Source of the DNA: Musa acuminata AAA Group
Lineage: Eukaryota; Streptophyta; Magnoliopsida; Zingiberales; Musaceae
DNA length: 64,000 nucleotides
Direction: 5' to 3'
Assembly (NCBI RefSeq): GCF_036884655.1
Contig: NC_088330.1
Span: 33,027,001 to 33,091,000 of the forward strand
This document shows positions 36,501 through 49,545 of this stretch, piece after piece; positions within the stretch are counted from its first letter, which is position 1; the number at the start of each line of letters is the position of its first letter. The position numbers were made by a program, and so were the translations under genes. The notes under the pieces are model-generated. The model was not told where the DNA came from, searched no databases, and worked only from the letters and a program-made list of their open reading frames with translations.

Positions 36501-39500
36501 GATCTTCAACGGTTCTGTATTGTCTATGATACATATCATGAACAAGAATATCTTCTAGGACCACAAAAATTTATACTGAGCATAATATCTCGATGAAGGA
36601 TAACATATATGATAACTTTGTGAGTCAAGCAACCGTATTGCATCACAAGAAATGCCATTTCACCTGGACTCGTATGAAATGAGCGATACATATTGGTCCG
36701 GGCATAAGCCGGTACACAGATTGCCCCCATTTTGGCGGTCTGGACCAACCAACAAAAAAAAGAAAGAAAAATGACTTTAACAAGTTTCAGGTTTAGGGCT
36801 CACATTCACAAGCTCTCTTCACTGACACGCAGCTGAACCATTGCCACTCGTCACCGCCCTAATTTCGAGTACATTTCCTCCTCTTCTACCTCCTCTTCTT
36901 CCTTCAACCCCTCCTCTCCTTCCTTCTTCTTCCTACTTTCTCCTCTTCTTCCTTCCTCTTCCTCCTTTTCCTCCACCACCATTTGTATGATCAGTATGTA
37001 TCAGTGTACCAAGTGTTGTTATACTGATACTGATCGATATGTACCAATTTGACCAAGGACCGATATGCCTGGTCGTGCCGATGTTCCTTGTTGCACTGTA
37101 TCATAATTCAACAATAAACAATTCATGTTTTAAGCCCAATGATTCAGTATATTTTAAAAGAATAATGATCTCATCAAATAAATCTAAAGCCACATCAAAT
37201 GGCAAGGACTAGAGCGTTTACTAGCACCAGAATCAAGTAATAATTCTGTCTAATATATTCCAGATACTAGCCCTATGTCATATGCTGCAAATCTTGTACT
37301 GCTGATTATATTGAATTGGGTACTACAGATTGATGTCTATCAAATGGTTCATCTTGCATGTGGATGAAACCAAGAGTTCCACTCGAGCAATGAGTTGGGC
37401 CTTGAACTGGCTAGCCAAAACTAGGCATGGACTTGTACTGGATGAAAAGGACAACACTGATCTCTCTGGGATTTTTACTAACCTGTATGCAGTGGTACCC
37501 AATACCCATAATGATACTTCATAATATCGAGACCAGGACAGCATTTCATTGTTTCAATCTGCAGATGATTGTCCTTTACATATGCATAAAAACTAATGCA
37601 AAATGCTAATGTGGTCAAACTAACTGGATAGAAAGCCTTGTAATTTGCATATAAATGTGTGGTTATGTACATGGTCCTTATTGGCAGAACATTCAAAGCG
37701 AGCAGCTGCGTCCATTTCTGTAGCCAGTTACTTGGATACACAAAGCATGGTTTTTTTTTCCCCCTCAAAAACTATGGGTCAATAGTTATTCTAATCCAAA
37801 TAGCTTCAAATGAGTATAAACTACCAAATACCATCACATACTTGATAAGTTCTAAATACAGTTGTCATTTACTGATATTTTTGTGAACTCCAGTATATGC
37901 TGCTCTGTAAGTTATAGTTTTGTACCATGTTTTATATGTTTTGAATGGAATTTTAACATCAAATCATGTGCTGCAAAATGATGCATAATGCATACACACT
38001 ATATGGTGTCTCAGCCAGCTGCATACTGAAGAGGAATACAGTATATTCCACAGTATCCATACAGCATTTTCTTAAAAAAGCATTATATTTATCGAATTTT
38101 TATTATATTGATGTTTCATTACTTTAGGGGCCTATGGGATCATAACAAACACAAGGTGGAAGCAACATTCAAGCTATTCAATAAATTTATAAATAAAAGG
38201 ATCGATTTTATGTTTCCTTTTTGTAATTAGCTTATCGTAATTAAGGCTTTGAGCTTGGGTTGTAATATTGTTATGTTTTCCATGTCATTGTACTATTTTT
38301 AAATTGTTGGCACATTTTGAATGTTTCTGTATTGGAAATCCACTTTGGATGTGATAATCTAATTGTCTTGAAAGCCCTTTAGGCCTTCTGCTTCACTGGG
38401 AGGCCCTTTAAGGCTTTCATGACCCTTTGTGGCCTCACCTCTGTTCACACAATCCCTTGAGCAACCTACAAAATTTCCTGAATCCCTTGAAGTTGTGAAC
38501 TTGTGATCATGTTTTGCATAATCTGCATGCCCAAGTTAACCTCTGGGACCCTTAGATTGTCCAAGTAGGGGTTTTAGCTAGTAATAACTGGGTCTAGTAG
38601 ATGTGTCTCATACCTAAAGGGCCCTTCAAAGCTCTTTAATCACCCAAGGGGACCTACCTTGCCTACTCAAAAAGGATCAAAAGCTAGTGATGTCCCTGAC
38701 TGGAATTTAGAGAGTTTAATGAGACTTTTGAAGCCAAGTGCACTAGGATGAATCGATATATATGATGATCTAGTGTTTAGCAGTCCTTTCTTAGTCTACA
38801 AAAGTTCTATTAGTCTTTTGATTTGGCGGAGAAGTCAACCCTACAAATGTAAAAGAGAAAGAGGCTGGAGAATGAATAAGAAACATGAAATCTAGAAGTA
38901 AAAGATTTTGGTATTATATGTCCAAAGAATATGTAGATCAATAAAAATACTCCTCAGCATTTCAATTTAATGTCAATATTTCATCCAAGTAAGGATACAA
39001 ATAATTGAAATACATTACAGTTGAATTAATTATACACTACGAAATAGTACCGTTTCATTTACAGGTTTTCCTCGTTTGTACTTTCTGAACCTTATCTCCT
39101 TAATCCACCCATGAGGTAACTCGTTTGAACCATATCCAGTTGGAGCCTGAACCATCAAACATATTAAAGTGTCATTGTACTAAAGGAGAACCCATAAACA
39201 CTAAAGGAGAAGCTTGCATAAGAGCAAACATTGTTGGAGGAGCTCTCCTTGATGCTCTTCTCTTGACTGGTTGAAGTGCAAGGTTTCTTCATGTTACTTG
39301 AGGTGATACTCCTTGTCTCTCTGATTGTAGGACTAAAATCCTTTCTGGCATTAAGATGCCGAAATACCTGTTTCTTTGAGTAGAATCTGGATCCAGTAGA
39401 TGGATTGTAATAGCACTGGAGGAAAAAAGTAGATGAATGAATCATCAAAGCCATATACTATTAGAGAATATTGTATTTCCTAACACAAAATAGCTGGCAC

Positions 39501-42500
39501 CGTTTTAGTTGTAAATATGTTCTGGATTATCTTGATATCGACACAACTATAACAATTAAACAAGTTAAACAAGAATTAAAGAAAAGCATGAGATACAATC
39601 TACACGTTGCAAGACTAATGCAAGCATATGTAAACAATATATAGACTGCCAAGGTTGCAGCCTATGTTTGGTGTTTATGTTATATTCACCCTCACGCTTT
39701 CATAGATTGGGCACTCATTAATTCTTAAAACATTAGTAGAAAGTGAAAGGATGCCATTGAAAATGCACTTTTAAGTTTCTGAGTCTTAGCTTCAATGTTA
39801 CAGATTTTTATGATACTGATAAATAGATAAGATATATAACTAATTTAAAAAAAATCCTCTATGTAACCTTGTATTTTCTTTTCTCCTTAGCAAGCAGACA
39901 ATTAATATATGAATCTAGACCTGATTCTCATGTCAATGTATTGCTCGTTAAGAAAACAAAAAATTAAGAAATAAAAAGGACAACCATCTACATGAGAATT
40001 CCACCAATACCGGGTCAAAGTAGGGTCAACATAAGAAACTTATTCAGGTCATCCAACTATAACTATTTTTGAAAGATCCAGAATGTACACTCGAACTTGA
40101 ATCGTTTCTCAGTCAGAAATATGCCATGAACTATATAGAAAGTTAATGGATCATATATTAGTATTCTTTATAAAGAACAGGAGTAATAACAAATTAACTT
40201 CATTCACAACTATTGGAAACAAGTAAAATAATTATATTAAGGTTAACAATGAAAGAACAATTTTAGTACCTTTATCTCTCGTCCTGCATATGCCCCATTC
40301 TTTTGAGTTCTAGTCTCCAAAACCCAACCAGAAGGCAACCAATCAGGTGAATCTTTTACTTCTCTGACAAGCTACAATATGCAAATAACCAGAGCATGTT
40401 AGAGTCCATATTCCAAACAAAAGAACAATTCCGAGCAAAATCTAATATTACATGGAGTGTGTTTGCTCCCACACAAGATGCCGGCTAGGATGCATTTTAC
40501 GACAAAGATAGTATGCAAACTCTTATATGTATTGTGCAATAGGAGTTGGGATTGTTATAAGGGTGTTAAGGCTCAATAAAATTGGAAATGAGCTGAACAA
40601 AATAAGGCTAAAATTAAAGGATGTTCTAATCTTTTAATTTTAAGAAAAAAATTAACCAACAAAAAGAGGTAGAGTAGAGTTCAAGGTAGACATACCATAA
40701 CTTCTAGGAAAAGAGAGTTTTCTAGCTAACCTTCCCAAAGTATTGAAGTTGCTCTACTTGTCTCTAATGAAGCAGAAGATTTTGCTACAAAACACCAGAT
40801 AACCAACAATTGAAGACTCAAGATTGTTTAAGGTAATTGAAAAGTGCTAGACACAGGGTTGACAAAAGGTAGGGTACTGTTAAATTGAAAGACCAGGAAG
40901 CTCAACAGGTAAAGGTCAGGATACCGGGATTAATGATGTTTTTGGGAGATTCAATTCTTAAAATAAAATTAACAAATTATAGGACAGAGGAAGAGAAGGA
41001 AAATGATAGATATTTTGGATTCATTATATATCTTATGAGCTCTGTTTTAAAGGGGAGAGACACCACTCACACATAATATTACAGGGAATACTTCATATCG
41101 TTCAACCATGTAAATGCTTTTAAAATCTCCTCTTCATATAGCCTCTCCAAGTGTATAAAGGAAAGACAAACTAGAATAAATTAATAAGAAAGTATACAAG
41201 GAAATTTTAATCAATCAATGTCCTGAATTAACGGCTATAACCAGAACCAATCAACCCCATCTTTTATTTCTTGGAGAAGATTCAGTTTCATATTCGTCTG
41301 ATCCCTAATCATGAATAACCTTTCTTACTTTACAACATCATTGTTGGAATTGGTTTTATTATTGGACATCTTCAATCAACCCAATCTTCCGCATCATCTG
41401 GTGCACCAGCTTAGCTTCTTCTTCCTCTTATTATTATTATTTATTTATTTTTTCTTGAAAATCTTAGCAGGAAGTGACAATGAAGTCCCCACCCATCCAC
41501 CCCAAGAAAATAGGACGTTACAATGTGAGAAACTAGTAGAACTGTGAAAAGACTCAAACTAGCAAATACTAAAACAGGTCCACATTAAGTTCAATACATG
41601 AAAACTAAGTTAAATACCTAAGTTTATGATCAATCCATAAAGACTTGAGCAGGACTTTCATCTTTCAACTCCTGGGTAGACTTGATAGGTGCACTGGTAT
41701 TATAGCCTGAAGAAAATGAGCTTATAGGCTTGGCCTCCTTTTGCCTCAACAAAAGATGGCTTTGGTTTCTACACTTAATTGTGATCACATATCATGCTTA
41801 ACTTCTAAAATTATTGAATTTTGAACTCTTTTTTCATCATAGCATTATCCATAAAGATTCCAGATTAGGATAGTACCTGACCTTCTCATATATACCATGA
41901 ACATATAGGACAAGATAAACAACAGTCTCTAATGATGCCAACTCATTTGTACAACAAATATTTAGCATATATAAACAAAGGGCCTGCAAAAAGGATAATC
42001 AACAATCAGAGAGTTCCTGAAAATTGGATGGTTAAAATTAACATATACAGAGGAGGGGGAAGTGCACAGCTAAGGGAAAGGATTCACTAGATGGACGTGG
42101 CTGGGCATGAAGTTAGGATATTAAGCTACCATAGGAGTATAGGAGCAAGAGGAAGGTTGAGAGGGTGGGGACTGGGGAGAGAAGTGGGTGTAATTCGATG
42201 ATAATTCTGGCATTTTAAGGCCTAGTTACCAGTCATCTTTAGTTTCTTTTCTTAATTGTAACTCTTTGATGTTAATTAAACGATTTTTATTTGGTACCAA
42301 TCCACTCTTAAGAAAGAAAAGAAAAAGTCCAATGGCAAAAAGCATATATCTACTTCTCAGTATATAATGGGACCAAGGGCATTTGATCTACACCAACACC
42401 AACCAATAGCCAAAAGATTATTTATTTCTTTTCTTCTCTTTGACTCAGTGCAACTCCCCTATATCCGATTCTTGCCAATGTGTATATAGGTTGTGCAGAA

Positions 42501-43769
42501 GGCTATTGTGTGGGAGATCTATTGTGGCTCATATTATCTCATAAGCAAACAAAAACCACCAAGAGTCAGATTGATTGCTATTGGAGACAAGGGCTGCAAC
42601 TAAGACAGGTTAGTTCTGGCTGGGTATTTCTCCAGGTCCAATACATCAAACCCAGCCCTTTGTCCAAAACCCAATCCAGCCCTTTGAACCAAAACAGCCT
42701 GAAACTCCTACCCCTTTTGCCCAAGCCCAACCCAACATCAAATTTCTGAACTCATATTGGAAATTGGGTTGACCGGGCCAGGCTTATGTTTGTTTTGGGT
42801 TTGGACCAAGACAATAACAAGATATAGAATACACTCCACATGAGTTTAGGTGATGTTGCAACATGTCAAATACTAATAACTCCAAGAAACATATAATAAT
42901 GCAGTACTGGATTAAAAAGTAGCAATATATGTCATATAAAGCAATATATCTGGTGGATGAAAAGGTAAGTTAGGTCAGTTACTTTGCTACCAGATCCCTT
43001 AACCTGATTGCAACCCGGATTTCATCTGATTGACATTTTCTTGACCCAAGCCTGTCGACGGTATTCCTGTACAGACCCCGCACAAGGTCCATTTGGGGTC
43101 AGCTTGATCCTGGATTAACCAGATCAGGTTGTAGCGTATTATACTACAGACATGAGCAACATTTTCTCCCAACTCCAAATATTTTCACGGCACCTTTCAC
43201 TCATACACTGCCAATCTTACGGAAAAACGGTCAATTCAGTTACTTCATAACACATCACTGAACTTTTCTGCCAATATGCAATAGAAAGATAAAGGAGAAA
43301 CCAAAAAACTAGAAGAATCACAAGCTACCGACACCTTCAACTGGTAAAACTCGAGTAGAACCCTAAAGTTCCCTTGTCTCTGTCCTCCTTTCCCTAAAAC
43401 GTTCGAGTTCCTTTCCCCTCTCTTCCGTAAATCATTAGCAATCTGACCTTTCTGCCATTTTCCTCGACAAAAACCTAAATCTATACTCTCTACCATTTCC
43501 GTCAGACAAACCGTCTCAAATCTCGCAGAAGTGCAAGCACAATCCGCATTCCCAACAGAGAGATAAAAGGCAGAAAACCCCAAATGCCTTGCAATCTTTC
43601 GCAAGAAACTGATCATGGAAATTTAGCTGAAGCACAAGAAAGAAGAACCGAGTAAAGAAAAGAGAACAGAGAAGTAGCGGACACGGGTACGATCTACCAG
43701 ATGATTCGCTCCGTCGGCGGTCGTCCCGACCTCCGGCGACGCGCAATCTGGCCGCTCCTCCGACGCCAT
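30503..43769 (-). CDS. MBD13: Methyl-CpG-binding domain protein, MBD13-like, two MBDs
   Basis: Seven exons join in phase into 589 residues: 43698-43769, 40270-40371, 39230-39415, 39051-39146, 35813-35959, 32223-32364 and 30503-31527. Two MBD-type folds are visible. The first spans residues 33-83 (DWLPSGWVLETRTQKNGAYAG, then CYYNPSTGSRFYSKKQVFRHL). The second spans about 128-178 (ELPHGWIKEIRFRKYKRGKPV, then YIDPDGEYAFRSLKDAFRYIE). Each is split by an intron at the same place. A basic region (KKSRGRHKRG and RASKRLAALRG, about 375-410) follows. A conserved C-terminal module FGDSWPDPCLEFAFKMLTSDI (about 495-515) is typical of plant MBD13-type nuclear proteins. Plant MBDs outside the MBD5/6/7 class often do not bind methylated CpG, so DNA binding is uncertain. 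Introns of up to 3.4 kb, carrying transposon debris, stretch the gene to 13 kb. The first exon is inferred from frame and GC content. Confidence 0.86.
33649..34058. repeat. Transposon-like repeat with pyrimidine-rich core, in MBD intron
   Basis: GGTAC-rich outer segments (AGCCGGTACACAAACTGG; CTGGTACCAAGC; CAGTACCGACC) surround a CT-rich core at about 33790-33930. The composition resembles the MITEs at 4276 and 20551 but the element is longer. Candidate ends near 33651 and 34057 have only a poor 8-base duplication, so the borders are uncertain. Confidence 0.5.
36646..37090. repeat. Second pyrimidine-cored repeat, in the next MBD intron
   Basis: The left end starts CAAGAAATGCC and the right end in reverse complement reads CAAGGAACATC, recalling the MITE termini. 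The flanks TTGCATCA and TTGCACTG match at five to six of eight bases. GGTCCGGGCATAAGCCGGTAC and GATCGATATGTACC segments surround a long CT-rich core (36830-36980). It is probably an old copy of the same superfamily as the element at 33649. Confidence 0.5.
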
Positions 43770-44153
43770 TCCCAAAGTGAAACCCTCCTCCGGCGATCTC
43801 TGGCCGGAATCGACGAGTTACATGGGTCGCTCCTTCTCGATCTCCTCGCCCCCTTTCTTTGGTGTCGACTAGAGACAGTGGGCATCCCTGCTAGTCTACG
43901 GGAGGTCGCCGAGACCCACGTGTTGGTGCTGCTCAGTGATGGTGATTCGCGTCAAGGAGACGTGGACGCTCGAGATCGGCACAAGAACAGATCGGACGGC
44001 TCAAAGAACGTACTTTTTCTTCTTGACTAAGGGAAGTCATCACGGGGAAAAGAATCTGAATTTTTTATTTATTTTTGCTCATTTGGGCACATTTACGGAT
44101 CTCCAACGAAGATAAATCTGGAAAAGTTCCGTCTAAGTGGACAAGCGGATCAA

Positions 44154-44214
<61 letters not shown>

Positions 44215-44225
44215 CAGGACGGAAA

Positions 44226-44305
<80 letters not shown>

Positions 44306-44344
44306 CAGGACGGAAATATTATTATTATTATTATTATTATTATT
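44154..44344. repeat. Composite ATT minisatellite
   Basis: Three blocks of (ATT)n, about 57, 75 and 27 bases long, are separated by two identical interruptions containing ATATCAGGACGGAAATATT (starting near 44211 and 44302). The interruptions are 91 bases apart, so this is a tandem duplication of a triplet tract plus unique linker. Poly-Tyr, poly-Leu and poly-Ile reading frames through it are artefacts. Confidence 0.95.
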
Positions 44345-46887
44345 CTCGACCCCTTGACGGGCGTCGTTCGCTCGGCTTCCTCGCTCTCGATAAAGACTCC
44401 TCACAGAGGTCTTCCTTGTCGTATTCGATGCTACCAGTGGTGCGCTCTTGATATGTAAAAAGAAAGATAGCGTCTTTGTTCTTAATGCGCTGCTCAGGCT
44501 TAAAGATTGGAGTGAATGAATCCCGGGGAAGAACGAATTCTCCCTTTGCTGTGAGTTCACACTCCAGTGGTGGTATTATTTTCTTTCCAATCTTTCTTTC
44601 TTTCTTTCTCTGTTTTGTGCCTCTTAGTGTTTTTCGTACTTCGTTTCCCAAGCTTTATACTATGCTCATTTTGCACTGAACGTTAAACTCAATCGATTTA
44701 CCACGAGAGCACTATTGCCGTCAAACTATTACTTTTAAATATATCAAGATCTTTTTTTTCCTTTTTTTGCCACTTTTTACATTGCAATCCATTATAATTA
44801 GTCATTGCAGTCCACAGGGAACTGTTATCTTTACATGATCCCTATAGCTTCTCTTTCCATTGAATACTTGAGTTGTAAATCTTTTTGCACTTCAGTACCA
44901 CCACTTTAATTTAGTATGCACTTCTCTGTTGCAGAATCTCATTCCGTATATATCTATGTTGTTTATCTATGCTAAAATCAAGGCTTCATCTTGATGTGAC
45001 TTATCTAACTTCATAATATATTATGTTATACTTATCCTCTTTTGTAAACAACGCTTCTCTGGGGCTTTGACAATGCTTTAGTTATCTCTTTTATGCAAGC
45101 AAATGCTTCTTAAATTATGTATTGGAAATTATAGGGTGGTATGGAAAAATTATAATTTTCTCATGTCCTTTTTTTTTCTAATATGAAGGAAGAGGCATCA
45201 TAGAGCTAATATGAAGAAATTATAATTTTTAAGAGAGATATTTAAATTATAATTTTGTTCAAGTTTAGAAAAAGCACCATAAAGCATATTTCTGAGAATG
45301 AGATCATTCATTATGTAGGTAATTTCATATTATAATGATCAAGTTTGTTCAGGTAATTTCATACATACTAGGGCTTGAAAATGAAATCATTATGTAGGTA
45401 AATGCCTGAACGTTTGTTGCTGTCAAGGGGCTATCTACACAGAATATTTCTGAGAATCTGTCACTGAGAGATGAAACTGCAAAATCTTCTAGGATGCTGT
45501 AATGGTCTTGAGGGGTTGAGTTGTTCAGCTTGGAACTTAGTTTATTAGTCTTCCTTCTTTGTGGATCATGTAGGTTGACCCTCTTTAACACCAAGTAAAG
45601 CATTGTGATTTGATGCCAAATTTCTGGTCTGTTGATCATTTTTAGTGTAACCTGTACTACATACATGTATTCTCTACTATTGGAGTCTGAAAATGAAAAA
45701 TGCATGCTATAGCAGTTTGTCACTAACACTACTGACTATGTTGGAGAATAATTTTGATAAATAGTTTCCACTTGATTAATCTGAAAGGAATGGGATTCCT
45801 TTTCAACTAGTGGTGTCATTAGATTGTTGTTCTTTTTTGGCATATTTCAGCATTAGATTTATATGACCTCTTGTGCAATATTTCAATATGTACTGGGTTC
45901 CACATAATTTAGGGCTTCTGATATTTGTTCTCCTTATAACTCACAAACTGTACTTATAATGTTGAAAGGAAAGTTTTCATGATTTTGTTTGAGTCACAGA
46001 AGGTGTTCCCACATCAGAATGAAACTACATGTTGGATCAAGGCAAGTATATATGCAATAGTGTCTTTCTTGTGTTTTATTTATCAAAGTTCTAATAGGTT
46101 TCTGATGCATGAAACACTCATCACTGTCTTGATATTTTTATTTGCTGCTTCCTTTGTATCAAATATAATCAAACATTCCCTATCTCACAATTGCCACATC
46201 TAGGATTGTCGAAGAAGAGAAGTAAATTGACTGGAGAGGATGACACTCTTTTGAGTGAAAGAGATTAAAAGACACACCCATACACATTACAAGGCTTGAA
46301 AAGATCCCTATATATAAGTAACAAAAACATGAGTTTGCATATGTAGATATTTAATGCACAAAAATCACAGATGTGGAATTTAAAAGACATTATCTAGACT
46401 TACTTTTGCATATTTATTAATATTTAATGCAAGAAAACACATAGGACATTGAATTCTTAATGCCACAACCCTCTTCTAAGGATATAATATATATCATCAA
46501 TAAATAATCTGAAAACACAGTAGAACCAAAAGACATATTAGTGCTATCTAAATTGTTTTTAAAAAAATGTGATTTATTTTATCAATATTTGAAGTAGTGT
46601 ACTCCCAGTGGCTGGATATCATAACATGAGCATAATATTTCCAATTAGTGATAACTATATCTGTGATTCAGACCCATCATGTCCATTTGCCATAAACCAC
46701 TCAAGGTTATGATAAGTTCATCTCAAACAAAAAGAAAAAAGAAGTTCCATGATCTAGGTACTGATGAAAGAGAAATTTAATAAAATCCAAGTTCGTTATA
46801 ATTTACAAACTTGCCATAAGGTTTCATAAAGAAAATCCATGATGTAGTATAAATTTGATAAAGAAATATTACACTTCTCCTTTGGTT
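44345..46887. other. Intergenic region between MBD gene and first RLP
   Basis: Bases 44345-44660 are GC-richer, end sharply against the ATT tract and have an open minus-strand frame without an ATG. The rest, to 46887, is AT-rich. No exon structure or known domain was recognised, including in a 126-codon open frame at 45349-45729 that lacks an ATG start. Confidence 0.4.
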
Positions 46888-49170
46888 TCATGGGTTACAA
46901 CCATAACCTTGATCTGATCTGAACAACTTAATTTTCATTCTTGCAAAGTTTACTTTTGCAGTAACATAAAATTTGTCACATATGTTGTCTATGAAGCAAA
47001 AATATGCATACCTCCATTTTTGTTTGTAAAGTAGTATACCCCATACTGACCAAAAGCCAACCACAAATCCTGGTCCCAAGCTAAGATAGAAGTAGAACAT
47101 TTCTTCTGCCTCCACATCTGTGTCAATGTTATTTGGATCTTGAGATGGTTTGGTATCTTGGTTCTCCTTATTCAGGGGGTACCCATAAAGATCAGGATTA
47201 CCCATATAACTAGATGAGCCAAAGGTTTCTAGATGGTTGCCTGATGGAATCTTTCCTGAAAGCTTGTTAAATGATAAATTCAAGAAGCCAAGGAAATCTA
47301 AAGTCGTTAAAGTTGAAGGTACTGGTCCAGTTAACTCATTGTGTGATAAATCAAGAGACTCCAGATTTTGTAATCCTCCAATCTTCATTGTTATCTGTCC
47401 TGCTAGGTGATTATTAGAAAGATCTAAGCTTTGCAGCCCAGAAAGATTTGTTATTTCTTCAGGGATACTTCCTGACAAGTAATTGTAAGAGAGGTCTATG
47501 GCTGTCAAAAGTAAGAGAATCTTTACATACTGTGATTCTCTTCCTTTTGTAACTACTGAGATGCTATCTGTATAATAGTTATCAGACCCAGGTGTGAAGC
47601 TTATCGTATTCTGGGCAAACTTCATTGCATTAAGGTCCTCAAAGCTTGTTGGTATTGTGCCCGACAGATTATTATGTGAGAGGTCCATAATTTGTAGAAC
47701 TTGAAAATATGCAATTGATGGTGGAATATGTCCATGGAACATGTTATGCCTTAAGATTAGAATCTTCAAGCATGGCATTCTTTCTCCTAACCATCTTGGC
47801 AGGCAACCTCCCAACCTGTTTAGTCCAAGATCAAGGATGACCAAACTATTCAATGTCACTACGCAGTTAGGGATCTCTCCAGAAAGGTTGTTGTTGCTCA
47901 AGTGCAGAGACTCAAGGGAGGTCAGAGAACAGATAGATTTTGGAATTTTTCCTGACAAGTTGTTGTTTGACAGATTTATAACCTGCAAAACCGAAGAGTT
48001 CTTCCAACAGCTAGGCAGCTCATGAGACAAATGGTTTTCTGAGAGATCGAGCACAATCAACTGCTCTAACTTACATATGGAGGATGGAATGCTGCCAGCA
48101 ATATAATTTGCTCTTAGGAAGAAAGTCTGTAGACTCGGAAAAGCTTCACCAATAATGGATGGAAGAGGTCCTGGAAAAAGGAGAAAGAAAAAAGAGAGTT
48201 GAGCAGTTATAATGTTCAACATTTATATTTCTACAAGAATAAGAAAAATTTTTAGATGAGAGGAACCTTCAAGGAGATTGTCAGATAGGTCGAGGACTTT
48301 GAGGTAGGGCATGTTCCCAATTGACAGCGAAGAATGGAGATAGTTTTTGCCAAGAAATAGATACTCCAGCGCAGTTAGCTTGAATAACCAACTTGGTAAG
48401 GTGGAACTAATTTGATTATTGGAAAGATCGAGGATAGACAGATATGTGAAATTCAATTGTGGCAAGGTGTAAGGAATGCTTGCAATCTGACATTGAGATA
48501 AGTGAATCTCCATTATGTAAGGCAACATGTTCAGTGCTTCTGCCCAATTTGATGCATTGCTAATGTTAGTTCCTGTCATGTCAAGGTGCTGCAACAATGT
48601 TAAACGGGAAAGCCACGATGCATCGTCAACATCAAGATTGTTGTATGAGAGATCCAAATAGAGTAAGCTGGAGAGGTTCCCTAGTTGCTGTGGCACTGTT
48701 GTCAAGAAACCTGCACCTGAGAGATTCAGGTACCCCAAGTTCTTATATGATCCAAAGAAGTCTGGTATACTAGATCGAAAGTCATTCATGCTCAAATCAA
48801 GGTAGTTCAAGTATTCGAGAGTCATCAGTGTTGAACTTATCTCCTCCACTAGGATCAAGGACCGGGAAGCATCAGAAGGTGAATCTGTGTGTGGCTGGGG
48901 ATTCCGGAGGTCTAGTTTGATGACTCTCCCTAGCTGGTTGTCGCAGCCCACACCGTGCCATGTGCAGCAGTCATCTCCGGACCAAGAGAAGAGCCGGTTG
49001 CTTGGATCATACAGTGCTTCTTTGAGTTGTAGAAGTGCTCGCATCTCCACCTCTGGACAGTGGATAGTGGAACCGTCATCTCCGTTGCAGAAGTTTGTAT
49101 GTTGAATGTGGTATATGGATATGAATGCAAGCAAAACAGCAACAATTGCAGGGAATTGAAGAACCACCAT
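46888..49170 (-). CDS. LRR receptor-like protein (EIX2/Cf-type), shortened repeat array
   Basis: Exons 48267-49170 and 46888-48170 flank a 96-bp GT-AG intron and encode 728 residues. Parts in order: a signal peptide (VVLQFPAIVAVLLAFISIY); the LRR N-cap (MRALLQLKEALYDPSNRL, then DDCCTWHGVGCDN); extracellular LRRs of LxxLxxLDLSxNxLxGxIP type; a non-LRR island (about ISFTPGSDNYYTDSISVVTK); C-terminal LRRs; an acidic juxtamembrane stretch; the membrane span FYLSLGPGFVVGFWSVWGIL; and a short basic tail (KQKWRYAYF). There is no kinase, so it is a receptor-like protein of the cell surface that would signal through co-receptors. Compared with the neighbour at 50423, about 250-270 residues of central LRRs are missing, exactly where the intron sits. 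It is divergent to that neighbour. Confidence 0.86.
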
Positions 49171-49201
49171 GACTGAGTGATTTGTTCTAAAACCTAAGCA
49201 G

Positions 49202-49410
49202 AATCTAATAAGCTAGTCCTTTTTGAATGAATGAAAAGGAATAGCCGTTTGGAAGCGTTTCCAGCAGTCATTTAGGACATTCAAAGATGACTCAAGTGCC
49301 AGTCTTGTTTCCAAGTCTTTGTGATTCTTGGACCCACACATGTGCTACAAGAGTTATGCTTCATCGTTTCTTAATCAAAGCAATTTCATCGACCAGGTCA
49401 ATGAGGGACC
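49202..49410. repeat. Direct repeat in the RLP intergenic region, copy 1
   Basis: This roughly 209-bp copy begins AATCTAATAAGCTAGTCC and ends TCAATGAGGGACC. It is repeated at 49546-49753 with a limited number of substitutions and small indels. It lies 32 bases upstream of the minus-strand RLP start codon. Confidence 0.9.
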
Positions 49411-49545
49411 TTCGTGGAAAAAGTCTGAGGTGGTGATACTTCCACCAGTTGTTTGAACTTTGGAGGTTTGAACATTCAAAGAAGACTCAAGTGCCAGACT
49501 TGTTTCCAAGTCTTTGTGATTCTTGAACCCATACAAGTCTTTGTG

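Noticed and set aside
44075..44458. Poly-Tyr, poly-Leu and poly-Ile frames
   Set aside because: Products of the ATT triplet tract read in three frames.
45349..45729. 126-codon minus-strand frame between MBD and RLP genes
   Set aside because: It begins at a non-ATG codon, has no recognised domain and no clear exon signals.
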